A stretch of DNA of 64,000 nucleotides from Vallitalea okinawensis (GTDB taxonomy: Bacteria > Bacillota > Clostridia > Lachnospirales > PQDH01), in the NCBI RefSeq assembly GCF_002964605.1, contig NZ_PQDH01000004.1, forward strand, positions 248,001 through 312,000, in the 5' to 3' direction. The notes under the pieces were generated by a model. That model ran no database searches. It had not been told where the DNA came from and was given only the letters and a program-made list of their open reading frames with translations. Numbering within the stretch: position 1 is the first letter of the stretch; every line of letters begins with the position of its first letter. Positions 27,644 through 35,954 of the stretch are shown one piece after another. The translations under genes were made by a program, and so were the position numbers.

Positions 27644-28360
27644 TTAATTCTCGACAAACTCTTTGATCTGGCCTTGAACCATATTATGAACGTTCTTTTT
27701 CTCTTCATCTGTTAGTTGATCTAAGTAAATAGGTTTAAATACCTTGATTTTTATATTATGGGGTTTGATTTTTAACTTCTTAAGATCTTCAAGTAAGACA
27801 TTTGTACCATCAAGTGCTACAGGAAGAATCACTGTATTGGTTTTAAAGGCTGGTTTGAAACTGCCCTTTTTAAATTCACCTACTTTGCCATCTCTACTAC
27901 GTGTTCCCTCAGGGAAAATAGCCATACTATAACCCTTTTTAAGATTTTCAGTAGCCGTAATAATAGCCTTCATGGATTGTCTCATATCATTTCGATTGAT
28001 ATAAACACTTCCTGTCATATCGATCCATTGGGCAATAAGTGGAACTTTTTTAAGTTCTGTTTTTGCCACAAATCCTAATGGAATTTTCAAAGCTGCAAAC
28101 AACGCAGGTATGTCTATCATACTCTGATGGTTACCAACGAGAAATACATTATCTTCGGGAATATTTTCTAACCCTTCTACATGAACGGTAGACTTCATAG
28201 CCATAAAAATTAATTGCGACCATCTAACGACGACTTTTTTCGTATAAGCATTCTGCTTCATAGGATCTTTAATAAAAAACTTACAATAAAGATATTTGGG
28301 TATTGACCAAATACCGTACCCCCCAAAAATGATGACTGTATATAAGGTTCTGAGCATCAT
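27644..28360 (-). CDS. plsC: 1-acyl-sn-glycerol-3-phosphate acyltransferase
   Basis: A 238-aa membrane-associated acyltransferase. It has the catalytic NHQSMID motif (H-x4-D, about 75-81), the glycerol-phosphate motif FPEGTRSRDG (about 148-157) and an N-terminal hydrophobic helix. It makes phosphatidic acid from lysophosphatidic acid in phospholipid synthesis. The start ATG at 28360 has AAAAGAGGA upstream, and the gene's first 80 bp overlap a small upstream frame on the same strand. Confidence 0.93.
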   Translation of the reverse strand: MMLRTLYTVIIFGGYGIWSIPKYLYCKFFIKDPMKQNAYTKKVVVRWSQLIFMAMKSTVHVEGLENIPEDNVFLVGNHQSMIDIPALFAALKIPLGFVAKTELKKVPLIAQWIDMTGSVYINRNDMRQSMKAIITATENLKKGYSMAIFPEGTRSRDGKVGEFKKGSFKPAFKTNTVILPVALDGTNVLLEDLKKLKIKPHNIKIKVFKPIYLDQLTDEEKKNVHNMVQGQIKEFVEN

Positions 28361-28571
28361 TAGTCCTCTTTTCTATATATGGTTTTATCGTTAAATTCAT
28401 TTTAGCAGATTTAGCTTCTTTTGCATAGTCCAATTCATTGTAAGTCAATGTATTCAGTTCAATCCTAGAAGAATCCTCCAAGGTATTGGAATCAGTACTA
28501 ATCGTAAAGATCCAATATAATATTAATAGTGAGATTATAATGATGATAACTGTAACGAACTTTTTGCTCAT
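28281..28571 (-). CDS. Small single-pass membrane protein, unknown function
   Basis: A 96-aa frame with a strong TTAGGAGG ribosome site 10 bases before ATG. It has a positively charged start MSKK, one membrane helix (about 6-24) and an Asp/Glu/Ser/Thr-rich outer part. The last 26 residues are read from DNA that also encodes the start of plsC in another frame, an unusually long overlap. The ribosome site and membrane helix argue that it is real; the tail may be incidental. I do not recognise a family. It may be co-expressed with plsC. Confidence 0.5.
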   Translation of the reverse strand: MSKKFVTVIIIIISLLILYWIFTISTDSNTLEDSSRIELNTLTYNELDYAKEAKSAKMNLTIKPYIEKRTNDAQNLIYSHHFWGVRYLVNTQISLL

Positions 28572-28685
28572 ATATTTTTGCCTCCTAAGGGTGAATAAGT
28601 TAAAGGTATATAAGCTTAATTTAACCCTTCAAAAGGAAGATTATCGCACTAAATAGAGATATGCTAGAATTTACTAGGAGAATTC

Positions 28686-28750
28686 TGTCGAACATTTCCA
28701 CAAAATAAAACAAATTTATTGTAGAGTTCTCTAAAAATAAAAGGTATAAT
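28686..28750 (+). promoter_or_regulatory. Possible Spo0A box and sigma-A -10 before the GH18 gene
   Basis: TGTCGAA (28686-28692) is an exact match to the core Spo0A box. TATAAT is at 28745-28750, with only a weak -35 (TAGAGT, 28722-28727). Confidence 0.35.
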
Positions 28751-28787
28751 GGTAGAATAGATTATAAAAAGACGGTGGTGAGTCCTA

Positions 28788-30455
28788 ATGAAAAAACTAA
28801 TAGTTTTTCTTGGAGTAATACTAGTAATTGGCATAGGAATTGTAGCTTATTTAATGATGCAACCAGATGTAGAAGAGGTGGCTTATACCCTGTATGATGA
28901 AGATCAAATAAAGATTGTTCTGGATGATGAAATGATCGATATAAGTCCATCACCTTCGCTTATCAACAATGTTATTTATTTTCCCTTCGAATTTATTGAT
29001 ACATATGTAGACGATGATTTTTTCTTAGAGGAAGAAGTACAGATTCTAACCTATACGACAAGTGAACACGTTTATAAGGTCAAGGCTGGAGAAAATCAAA
29101 TTGAAGTCGATGGTCATACTTATGCACTTGATAATAGCTTTTTATGGCAGGATGATACCATGTATATTCCTGTAGATTTCGTCGTCACCTATTTTAACTT
29201 CGCTGTAGATTATCGACCTATTTTTAATTTCATAGTTATGGATTCTACTAATGGACCTATTACAACTGGTCGTGTTAGGGAGGAAGAAACTTATCTGTAT
29301 AATACAGCAGATGAAACCAGTGAGGTTTTATTAACCTTAGAGCCGGATGAAGAGTTACGTGTCTTTCAGTATGATTATTCTAAGATATGGGTAAAAGTAC
29401 GCTCTGAGGATGGTATTATTGGCTTTGTTAAACGCGATAAAATGGAACATATAAGTATGAATTTTGATCAAATGGTTATGGAGTATGATGAAAGGGTAAA
29501 TACCCGTGAAAACATTACTATGGTTTGGCATCAAGTTTTTAATCAAACAGCAAATGATATGGCTAAAGAAAGTTTTAGTAATACAGTGGGACTAGAGGTG
29601 ATTAGTCCCACTTGGTTTTCTCTAAATGATAATGGAGGGCTTAATAGCATTGCCAGTCACTCCTATGTCAATTGGGCTCATTCAGAGGGCTATGAGGTAT
29701 GGCCTTTAATTGATAATCAATTTGATTCTAGTCTGACTCATGAAGTACTCAGTAATCCAGAAAAACGACAGAATCTTATTGACGATATCGTTGATTCAGC
29801 TGTTGCATATAACGTAGATGGTATTAATATTGATTTTGAAAGTGTAGGTAAGGATACAGGTCCTTATTATGTGCAATTTATAAAGGAATTGGCACCAACT
29901 CTAAGACGTGTAGGTATTACATTATCCGTTGATGTCTATGTACCATCTGCTTGGACAAGTCATTATGAAAGAGATGAATTAGCAGAATTTGCTGACTACA
30001 TTGCTATCATGGGATATGATGAGCACTGGTCGGGTTCGGAAGAAGCTGGGTCTGTTTCTTCAATTGGTTTTGTTGAGAATGCTATTGTTAACACCTTAAA
30101 AGAAGTACCAGCAGATAAGATTATTCTTGGTGTACCATATTATACCCGTCTATGGGGAGAGGAATTAGTTGATGGTCAACTAGCCTTAACATCAAAAGCA
30201 CTGGGAATGGAATCTGCCGCTAATCGTCTTGAAGAGAACAATGCTGAGATAACTTGGTTAGAGGATGTTGGGCAATATTATGGTGAATATACCATTGATA
30301 ATAAAACTTATAAGATATGGTTAGAGGATACGAGATCTCTTGAAGAGAAGTTTAAGTTGGTTAAGGAGTATGATATAGCTGGGATATCAGCGTGGAAGAA
30401 GAATCTAGAGAGTGATGATGTATGGCCTTTAATAGATGATTACTTTGAGAAATAA
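28788..30455 (+). CDS. GH18 hydrolase of the spore YaaH/SleL type with SH3 domain
   Basis: A 555-aa protein anchored or exported by an N-terminal hydrophobic segment (about 3-22). Residues about 35-165 resemble a copper-amine-oxidase-N-like domain (repeated YxP(V/F)xF strands), about 175-235 a bacterial SH3 domain, and about 245-553 a GH18 barrel. The catalytic motif is DGINIDFES, with Asn in place of the usual second Asp, as in YaaH, SleL and YdhD spore-cortex N-acetylglucosaminidases. I infer action on peptidoglycan, perhaps the spore cortex. GACGGTGGTGAG precedes the ATG. Single gene, closed by the structured element copy 2. Confidence 0.85.
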   Translation: MKKLIVFLGVILVIGIGIVAYLMMQPDVEEVAYTLYDEDQIKIVLDDEMIDISPSPSLINNVIYFPFEFIDTYVDDDFFLEEEVQILTYTTSEHVYKVKAGENQIEVDGHTYALDNSFLWQDDTMYIPVDFVVTYFNFAVDYRPIFNFIVMDSTNGPITTGRVREEETYLYNTADETSEVLLTLEPDEELRVFQYDYSKIWVKVRSEDGIIGFVKRDKMEHISMNFDQMVMEYDERVNTRENITMVWHQVFNQTANDMAKESFSNTVGLEVISPTWFSLNDNGGLNSIASHSYVNWAHSEGYEVWPLIDNQFDSSLTHEVLSNPEKRQNLIDDIVDSAVAYNVDGINIDFESVGKDTGPYYVQFIKELAPTLRRVGITLSVDVYVPSAWTSHYERDELAEFADYIAIMGYDEHWSGSEEAGSVSSIGFVENAIVNTLKEVPADKIILGVPYYTRLWGEELVDGQLALTSKALGMESAANRLEENNAEITWLEDVGQYYGEYTIDNKTYKIWLEDTRSLEEKFKLVKEYDIAGISAWKKNLESDDVWPLIDDYFEK

Positions 30456-30475
30456 AAAATTAAGATCAATTAAAA

Positions 30476-30609
30476 GGGGCAAGCGGATAGGGAGTACTAT
30501 TGTGCTGGCTGAAAAGACGTCCGTGTCTTAGACAGCCAGGCTCACCGTCCATGGTTCGCTGCTCCATAGCACCCCCTATCCGCTTTTTGTATTAGTAATG
30601 GGATAGTTA
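30476..30609 (+). repeat. Structured interspersed element, copy 2 (also acts as terminator)
   Basis: About 134 bp, 21 bp after the GH18 stop. Closing stem AAGCGGATAGGG (30481-30492) / CCCTATCCGCTT (30574-30585) followed by TTTTT. Inside are GCTGGCTG / CAGCCAGGC with the same bulge as copy 1, AAGACG / TGTCTT, and ACCG / TGGT. The base differences from copy 1 in these stems are largely compensatory. Confidence 0.85.
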
Positions 30610-30737
30610 AGAATTTAGTTAATATTAAAGGTCATTAGAACAGAACAAGTAATATGACAGATAAGATTAAATGGAAATACGAGAAAGTGTGAAAAGTAAG
30701 AAAGCTATTGAAATGCGCCTCAAGTTGTGCTATGATG

Positions 30738-30848
30738 ATTCTTGGTGATGGAGTTCACCTTTAACCGCAGAGAATGCTAATGACTCCTATTAATTAAAGT
30801 GTGATATATCTATATTTATATCTCACTTTGATTAGTAGGAGTCTTTTT
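30738..30848 (+). promoter_or_regulatory. Fluoride riboswitch (crcB motif) with terminator platform
   Basis: GGTGATGGAGTTCACC (30744-30759), TTTAACCGC, and a ...CTAATGACTCCTA segment (30777-30789) match the conserved core of the crcB/fluoride aptamer. GACTCCTA (30782-30789) can instead pair with TAGGAGTC (30836-30843) at the base of a long hairpin ending in TTTTT, so fluoride binding would favour read-through into the antiporter gene. Confidence 0.9.
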
Positions 30849-30876
30849 AGTGTAGGAAAGTTCGCATTTTACTTAT

Positions 30877-30909
30877 AAAAGCAATGAGGCATCGAACCTC
30901 ATTACTTTT
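30877..30909 (+). terminator. Second hairpin in the antiporter leader
   Basis: AAAAGCAATGAGG (30877-30889) pairs with CCTCATTACTTTT (30897-30909), one mismatch. It lies between the riboswitch and the antiporter gene and ends in only four T. It might be an added attenuator or unrelated. Confidence 0.5.
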
Positions 30910-31021
30910 GATACATTTCGCTACACGTAATGATCAAGCAAGGAATCGTACTTTCTTGCACATACTTGAAAAGTGCCATACTTTTCTTGGATGTTAAAAT
31001 ATATATGAGGAGGAATATTCA

Positions 31022-32227
31022 ATGGCAACAAGTTTAGCACTTATACTGTTATTAGGGTTATTTGCTAGTGTTTTATTTAGAAAGATGAGATTACCTGGGT
31101 TATTGGGGATGCTTTTATTAGGTATTGTGTTAGGACCTTATGTTCTAGATGTTATAGATCCTGCATTACGTAACATATCTGAAGACTTACGTTTAATAGC
31201 TTTAATTGTTATTCTATTGAGAGCAGGTTTGGGCTTAAGTAGAGGAGAATTGAAACAAGTCGGAAAAACAGCTGCTAAAATGAGTTGTATTCCAGGGATA
31301 CTTGAAGGTTTTACTATAGTGGTCCTAGCAATATGGATGTTAGATTTTAGTTTTATAGAAGGCGGCATGTTAGGTTTTATTATCGCAGCAGTATCACCAG
31401 CAGTAGTAGTACCTTTTATGTTAGTATTCAATGAGAAAAGGATTGGAACAAATAAGGGAATACCTACTTTGATTTTGGCCAGTGCCTCTATTGATGATGT
31501 TTTTGCCATCACTATTTTTTCAACATTCTTAGGCTTATATGGTGGGGAACAAGTGGACATTGGCATGAAATTATTGGGGATACCTGTTTCAATTATTGCA
31601 GGTTTATTTATAGGAGTAATTCTAGGTATTATTTTAGTAAAAGTTTTTGATCGTTACCATATTAGAGATACAAAAAAAGTATTGATTGTCTTAGCCAGTG
31701 CCATACTAATTATTACAATAGAAGATCTGTTAGAAGGAAAGCTCCCCATAGCAGGCTTATTAGGAGTAATGGCGATAGGTTTCATGATCTTAGAGTTGAA
31801 GCCAGTGTTAGCAAGACGCTTATCCGATAAATTTAACCGTGTTTGGGTATTAGCAGAAATCATTCTATTCGTCATGGTTGGTGCTGAGGTGAATATAAGC
31901 GTCGCCCTTGATGCAGGGTTAGTGGGACTAGGTATCATTGCCATTGGTTTAGTGGCAAGGAGCATTGGTGTTTTTATTTCAACAATGAATACGGATTTAA
32001 ATATGAAAGAACGTATTTTCTGTATGATAGCTTACACACCAAAGGCTACTGTACAAGCAGCCATTGGGTCAATACCCTTAGCTGCTGGAGTAGAATCTGG
32101 TGAGGTCATACTGGCCATTGCTGTTATGTCTATTTTGATAACAGCCCCCCTAGGAGCAATTGGAATCAAGTTAGGTTCTCATAAATTAGTTGACCAGGAA
32201 GCTGAGAAGAGCTGCTCAGAGGGCTAG
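31022..32227 (+). CDS. Cation/proton antiporter of the CPA superfamily, fluoride-responsive
   Basis: A 401-aa membrane protein with about 12-13 helices. The paired aspartates in SASIDDVFAI (D158, D159) are the ion-binding residues of Na+/H+ and K+/H+ antiporters; unwound helix features (SPAVVVPF) are also visible. Such proteins exchange cations for protons and help pH or ion balance. A GAGGAGGAA site precedes the ATG. The fluoride riboswitch upstream indicates induction by fluoride. NhaA/NhaP-like antiporters are among known fluoride-riboswitch targets, where they may offset cytoplasmic acidification or cation load caused by HF entry. No CrcB/Fluc or CLC-F gene is near. Confidence 0.88.
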   Translation: MATSLALILLLGLFASVLFRKMRLPGLLGMLLLGIVLGPYVLDVIDPALRNISEDLRLIALIVILLRAGLGLSRGELKQVGKTAAKMSCIPGILEGFTIVVLAIWMLDFSFIEGGMLGFIIAAVSPAVVVPFMLVFNEKRIGTNKGIPTLILASASIDDVFAITIFSTFLGLYGGEQVDIGMKLLGIPVSIIAGLFIGVILGIILVKVFDRYHIRDTKKVLIVLASAILIITIEDLLEGKLPIAGLLGVMAIGFMILELKPVLARRLSDKFNRVWVLAEIILFVMVGAEVNISVALDAGLVGLGIIAIGLVARSIGVFISTMNTDLNMKERIFCMIAYTPKATVQAAIGSIPLAAGVESGEVILAIAVMSILITAPLGAIGIKLGSHKLVDQEAEKSCSEG

Positions 32228-32375
32228 ATGCATCTTAATAGGCATAATTAAGTTTACTTGTTTTTTCTCTATACAAAGCTGAAGAGAACTGTTAAACTAA
32301 AATAAAATTGATAGAGACTTAATCGACTCATTAGGACTTAACCCCGATTAAGTTATTGAGAGAGAAGGGAATTAC

Positions 32376-33647
32376 ATGACTCAACAACATGAAACAAAAG
32401 ATAATATTGAACGAATGATTCTAGTAGCTGTTGAAGTGCCGAATAGTCCATTTCCAGCGGAAGAGTCTTTAGATGAGTTAGAAGAATTGGCTAGAACTGC
32501 CGGAGCTATTGTAGTTGGTAGAGTTATTCAAAAATTAGAGCGTTTTAATCCTTCAACTTATATGGGGAAGGGGAAAATAGACGAAGTAAAAGAACTTATT
32601 TGGGAAACAGATGCGACAGGGGTCATAACCGATGATGAGCTTTCACCAGCACAAATCAATAATCTTTCTGATGCGTTTGATGCTAAGGTGATGGATCGTA
32701 CTATGTTGATTTTAGATATATTTGCCAACAGAGCTAAGACGAAAGAAGGGATGATTCAAGTGGAATTAGCTCAACTCCGTTATTCTTTAAATCGTTTAAC
32801 GGGTATGGGGAAATCCTTATCAAGGCAAGGTGGTGGAATTGGTACCCGCGGTCCAGGAGAGAAGAAGTTAGAGACTGATAGAAGACATGTACGTGATCGT
32901 ATAGCTTTACTCAATAGAGAATTGAAGCATATTAAGCACCATAGAGACCTTATCCGTGAAAAGCGTAAAGAGAATGTAGCAATTGTAACTTTAGTTGGGT
33001 ACACCAATGCAGGAAAGTCAACGATTCTGAATACCTTAACTGGAGCAGATGTTCTCGCAGAAAATAAGCTTTTTGCTACTTTGGACCCAACTAGTAGAGC
33101 ATGGACATTATCCAATGGTAAAGAAATTGTATTAACGGATACGGTAGGTTTTATCAATAAATTACCTCACCATTTAACAAAGGCATTTCATTCTACTCTA
33201 GAAGAAGCTGTATTCGCGGATTTACTCCTACATGTTATTGATTCTTCAAGTAATCATATGGAAATGCAATTGGAGGTGGTTCATAATACGCTATCTCACC
33301 TTGGAGTAGATGATTATCCGACTGTAACAGTATTTAATAAGATTGATATTGAAGAACCTTATATTAAACCAACAAGATACGAACCAGAAGCGGTCGTTAA
33401 AATATCAGCAACAAATGGAAAAGGGCTTGATGAGCTTGAACAGATCATCATTGACTTCTTCCAGAAGCAAAGTACAGAGATCAAGATTGTCTTACCTTAT
33501 AGCAATGGTCAAGTTTTGGAGCAAATTCGTACAAAAGGCCAGTTGATTTCCGAAGAGTATGTCGAAGATGGTATTCAAGTTAATGCTTATGTGAATGAGG
33601 CCTTATTAGGGCAAATTGAGAAACAACTGGGGTTTAAAATAGTTTAA
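32376..33647 (+). CDS. hflX: Ribosome-associated GTPase HflX
   Basis: A 423-aa GTPase. Family start GKGKIDEV with the HflX N-terminal domain (1-195, Gly-rich GGGIGTRGPGEKKLETDRR linker and coiled coil), then the G domain: P-loop GYTNAGKST (about 208-216), G3 DTVGF (about 254-258), G4 NKID (about 322-325). HflX splits and rescues stalled 70S ribosomes under stress. Start ATG with GAGAGAAGGG upstream. Single gene with its own terminator. Confidence 0.96.
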   Translation: MTQQHETKDNIERMILVAVEVPNSPFPAEESLDELEELARTAGAIVVGRVIQKLERFNPSTYMGKGKIDEVKELIWETDATGVITDDELSPAQINNLSDAFDAKVMDRTMLILDIFANRAKTKEGMIQVELAQLRYSLNRLTGMGKSLSRQGGGIGTRGPGEKKLETDRRHVRDRIALLNRELKHIKHHRDLIREKRKENVAIVTLVGYTNAGKSTILNTLTGADVLAENKLFATLDPTSRAWTLSNGKEIVLTDTVGFINKLPHHLTKAFHSTLEEAVFADLLLHVIDSSSNHMEMQLEVVHNTLSHLGVDDYPTVTVFNKIDIEEPYIKPTRYEPEAVVKISATNGKGLDELEQIIIDFFQKQSTEIKIVLPYSNGQVLEQIRTKGQLISEEYVEDGIQVNAYVNEALLGQIEKQLGFKIV

Positions 33648-33659
33648 TGATGTTATTAT

Positions 33660-33686
33660 AAAGGGCGTTGAATCTTAACGCCCTTT
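33660..33686 (+). terminator. Terminator of hflX
   Basis: AAAGGGCGTT / AACGCCCTTT perfect 10-bp stem with 7-base loop, 13 bp after the stop. Confidence 0.85.
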
Positions 33687-33812
33687 AGTTTAGTGCAGGA
33701 AAGTTCATGTTTGCCTCTTCTAATTAATTCTTAAGGATAATATACTAATAAAGAAAATCAAAAATGAAGTTTTGATGCTGATATCTTAATAGAACTAATT
33801 TGGGGTGGTGGG

Positions 33813-34541
33813 ATGTTTCTAGTTATTAGAAGGGTTCAGTTTTACTTAATTCTTGTTTTAGTATTTATAATCGTAGCAGCTGCAGTTATTTTAGATCAAG
33901 AAGAAGTAGTAGCTACAATGAGCTTACCTACATCCGAGAAAGTTGTTTTCATTGATGCAGGACACGGTGGGAGAGATCCTGGTCGAGAAGGAAACTTAGG
34001 TGTACATGAAAAAGAGATCAACCTAGCTATCGCCTTATATCTTCAAAGTTATCTTGAAAGCAGTGGGGCAGTGGTTTATATGACAAGGGTAACAGATGAA
34101 GGACTATATAGCGAGAATGACTCTAACAAAAAAAGAGCCGATATGCAGCAACGTAAAGAAATGGTTAACAGCAGTGATGCGGATATTTTAGTTAGTATAC
34201 ACCAGAATAGTTTCAGTCAATCCAAGTATCATGGAGGGCAGGTATTTTACCACGGTAATTCTGATGATGGGAAGCGACTTGCTGAGTTAATACAAGAACA
34301 GTTTAATACCTTTATTGATGACAGTAATGAAAGAAAAGCTAAAGCAAACGATAATTACTTTGTACTTAGGGAGATTGCCATTCCGTCTGTCATCGTTGAG
34401 TGTGGTTTTATTTCTAATCCAGAAGAAGAGGGGAAATTGAATACGGATTACTATCAACAAAAAATTGCTTGGGGAATATATGTTGCAATCATTGAGTATT
34501 TCAATAATCAGTGTGTAACCACATCGGTGGAAATACAATAA
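33813..34541 (+). CDS. cwlD: N-acetylmuramoyl-L-alanine amidase, CwlD-like
   Basis: A 242-aa zinc amidase with an N-terminal membrane or signal segment (about 10-27). Amidase_3 ligands are visible: H in DAGHGGRDPG (about 49), E in EKEINLA (about 64), H in VSIHQNSF (about 132), and the catalytic E in VIVECGFISN (about 204). Length is nearly that of B. subtilis CwlD (237 aa), which starts muramic-delta-lactam formation in the spore cortex; other Amidase_3 enzymes are longer. A GGGGTGGTGGG site precedes the ATG. The paralog choice is inferred from size and the sporulating context. Confidence 0.85.
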   Translation: MFLVIRRVQFYLILVLVFIIVAAAVILDQEEVVATMSLPTSEKVVFIDAGHGGRDPGREGNLGVHEKEINLAIALYLQSYLESSGAVVYMTRVTDEGLYSENDSNKKRADMQQRKEMVNSSDADILVSIHQNSFSQSKYHGGQVFYHGNSDDGKRLAELIQEQFNTFIDDSNERKAKANDNYFVLREIAIPSVIVECGFISNPEEEGKLNTDYYQQKIAWGIYVAIIEYFNNQCVTTSVEIQ

Positions 34542-34548
34542 GAAAAGT

Positions 34549-34571
34549 AGGTGACCATTGGGTCACCTTTT
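34549..34571 (+). terminator. Terminator of the cwlD-like gene
   Basis: AGGTGACC (34549-34556) / GGTCACCT followed by TTT, 8 bp after the stop. Confidence 0.85.
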
Positions 34572-34768
34572 GTTAACTACCCCAAATTAACAATCATCAT
34601 ATTAAATAAGTAAATGTGACACTGTGACAATAGTGCAAAATATGCTATAATCTTATGAACAAGGGATTTATCAAATTTTATAAATGTGGATAAATCAATA
34701 AGAATTAATCGATAATACGAAACTTAAATGTCATATTATAGATTTAAATAGAATGGCGGAGGTACGAA

Positions 34769-35635
34769 ATGGCGGTAAGATTTGGCGTTATGACTGATTT
34801 ACATGGGGATTTTATGCCAGATGCAGAGAAACGATTGATGGAATTCCTAAAAGCAATGGAACGAGAAAAGGTAGATTTTATTATACAATTAGGTGATTTT
34901 AGTCTTCTAAAAGAAAAAGGGGCTCATTTAATTCGCCTATTTAATAGTTATTCAGGAGATGGATATCATGTAATAGGTAATCATGATACAGATGATTGCA
35001 GTAAGGAAGAGGCAATTGAATTATTAGGTTTAAAACGTTCATATTACTCATTTGAATATGATGATTACCGTTTTATTGTTCTTGATACAAATATCCCAAA
35101 TGATGTGGGGGTTGAATTTAGGTTAACCTCGGTTCAAATAGAATGGTTAAAAAAACAGTTACTTTCCGATGATAAAAAAGTCATATTATTTAGTCATGGA
35201 AGTTTATTGAATTCAAGGATGGGGATTAAAAACAAAGAAGAAGTGCATCAGATGATGGATGAAGTGAATGAACAAGTTGGTTATAGGAAAGTAATAGCGA
35301 GCGTCAACGGGCATCACCATTTTAGCAGTGTACATGAGAGAGAAGGTGTCTACTATATTGACATACCAAGTATCTCAAATCAATGGCTAATGAAGCCCTA
35401 TATTAATACAGCTATTCCTGAGGAGTTACTTAAAGATTACCAGGAATTACAACATGTTGTCCCTTATACAGAACCTTTATATACAATTGTTGAAGTTGAC
35501 GAAGAACATATAAGGATAAAAGGAAAAGAAAGTGAATACCAAGGGGCGGCACCAGATACTTATGGTCATCCCATGAGCATAGGAGACGATGAGTTATCAC
35601 CAGTATTAGAAGAGAAAGTTCTATCGCTGCAATAA
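34769..35635 (+). CDS. Calcineurin-like metallophosphoesterase
   Basis: A 288-aa cytoplasmic enzyme with all metal-binding blocks: DLH in MTDLHGD (about 9-13), GD in IQLGDF, GNHD in VIGNHDTD (about 71-78), SHG in LFSHGSL and GHHH in SVNGHHHFSS. Related to purple-acid-phosphatase or Icc-like phosphodiesterases that act on phosphomonoesters or diesters; substrate unknown. No signal peptide. A GGCGGAGG site lies before the ATG. Single gene with its own terminator. Confidence 0.9.
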   Translation: MAVRFGVMTDLHGDFMPDAEKRLMEFLKAMEREKVDFIIQLGDFSLLKEKGAHLIRLFNSYSGDGYHVIGNHDTDDCSKEEAIELLGLKRSYYSFEYDDYRFIVLDTNIPNDVGVEFRLTSVQIEWLKKQLLSDDKKVILFSHGSLLNSRMGIKNKEEVHQMMDEVNEQVGYRKVIASVNGHHHFSSVHEREGVYYIDIPSISNQWLMKPYINTAIPEELLKDYQELQHVVPYTEPLYTIVEVDEEHIRIKGKESEYQGAAPDTYGHPMSIGDDELSPVLEEKVLSLQ

Positions 35636-35663
35636 TTATAATGAAGATTAAAATATTCAAAGC

Positions 35664-35701
35664 CTACAAAAAGCACTGATTAAATCATGTGCTTTTTGTA
35701 G
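35664..35701 (+). terminator. Terminator after the phosphoesterase gene
   Basis: CTACAAAAAGCAC (35664-35676) / GTGCTTTTTGTAG (35689-35701), perfect 13-bp stem containing the T-run. Confidence 0.85.
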
Positions 35702-35954
35702 TAAGGGATTTAAAAATCTCTTCATAATACAAAGAGGAAATAGGATTATATTCTTTTGACGTCAAAAAAAGAGATAAGTTCCCTTTTGATAGATATAAGC
35801 GTATTAAAATGTTATAATTGCTTTATGAAAAAGGGAAAATAAAAGAAGAATAGAATTACTAGTGAAAAATAGTTAAAAATAATTGCATTTTACAAGTAAA
35901 TTGGTTATGATAAGTAGTGTTTGTTAATACCTAACCGAAAGAATGGTGTTTTGA
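35702..35954 (+). promoter_or_regulatory. Leader region of the tsaC/sua5 operon with palindrome and -10
   Basis: No gene here. Contains the exact 14-bp palindrome TTTTGACGTCAAAA (35754-35767) and a candidate promoter TAGATA (35790-35795), 17 bp, TATAAT (35813-35818). The palindrome could be an operator just upstream of -35. Confidence 0.45.
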
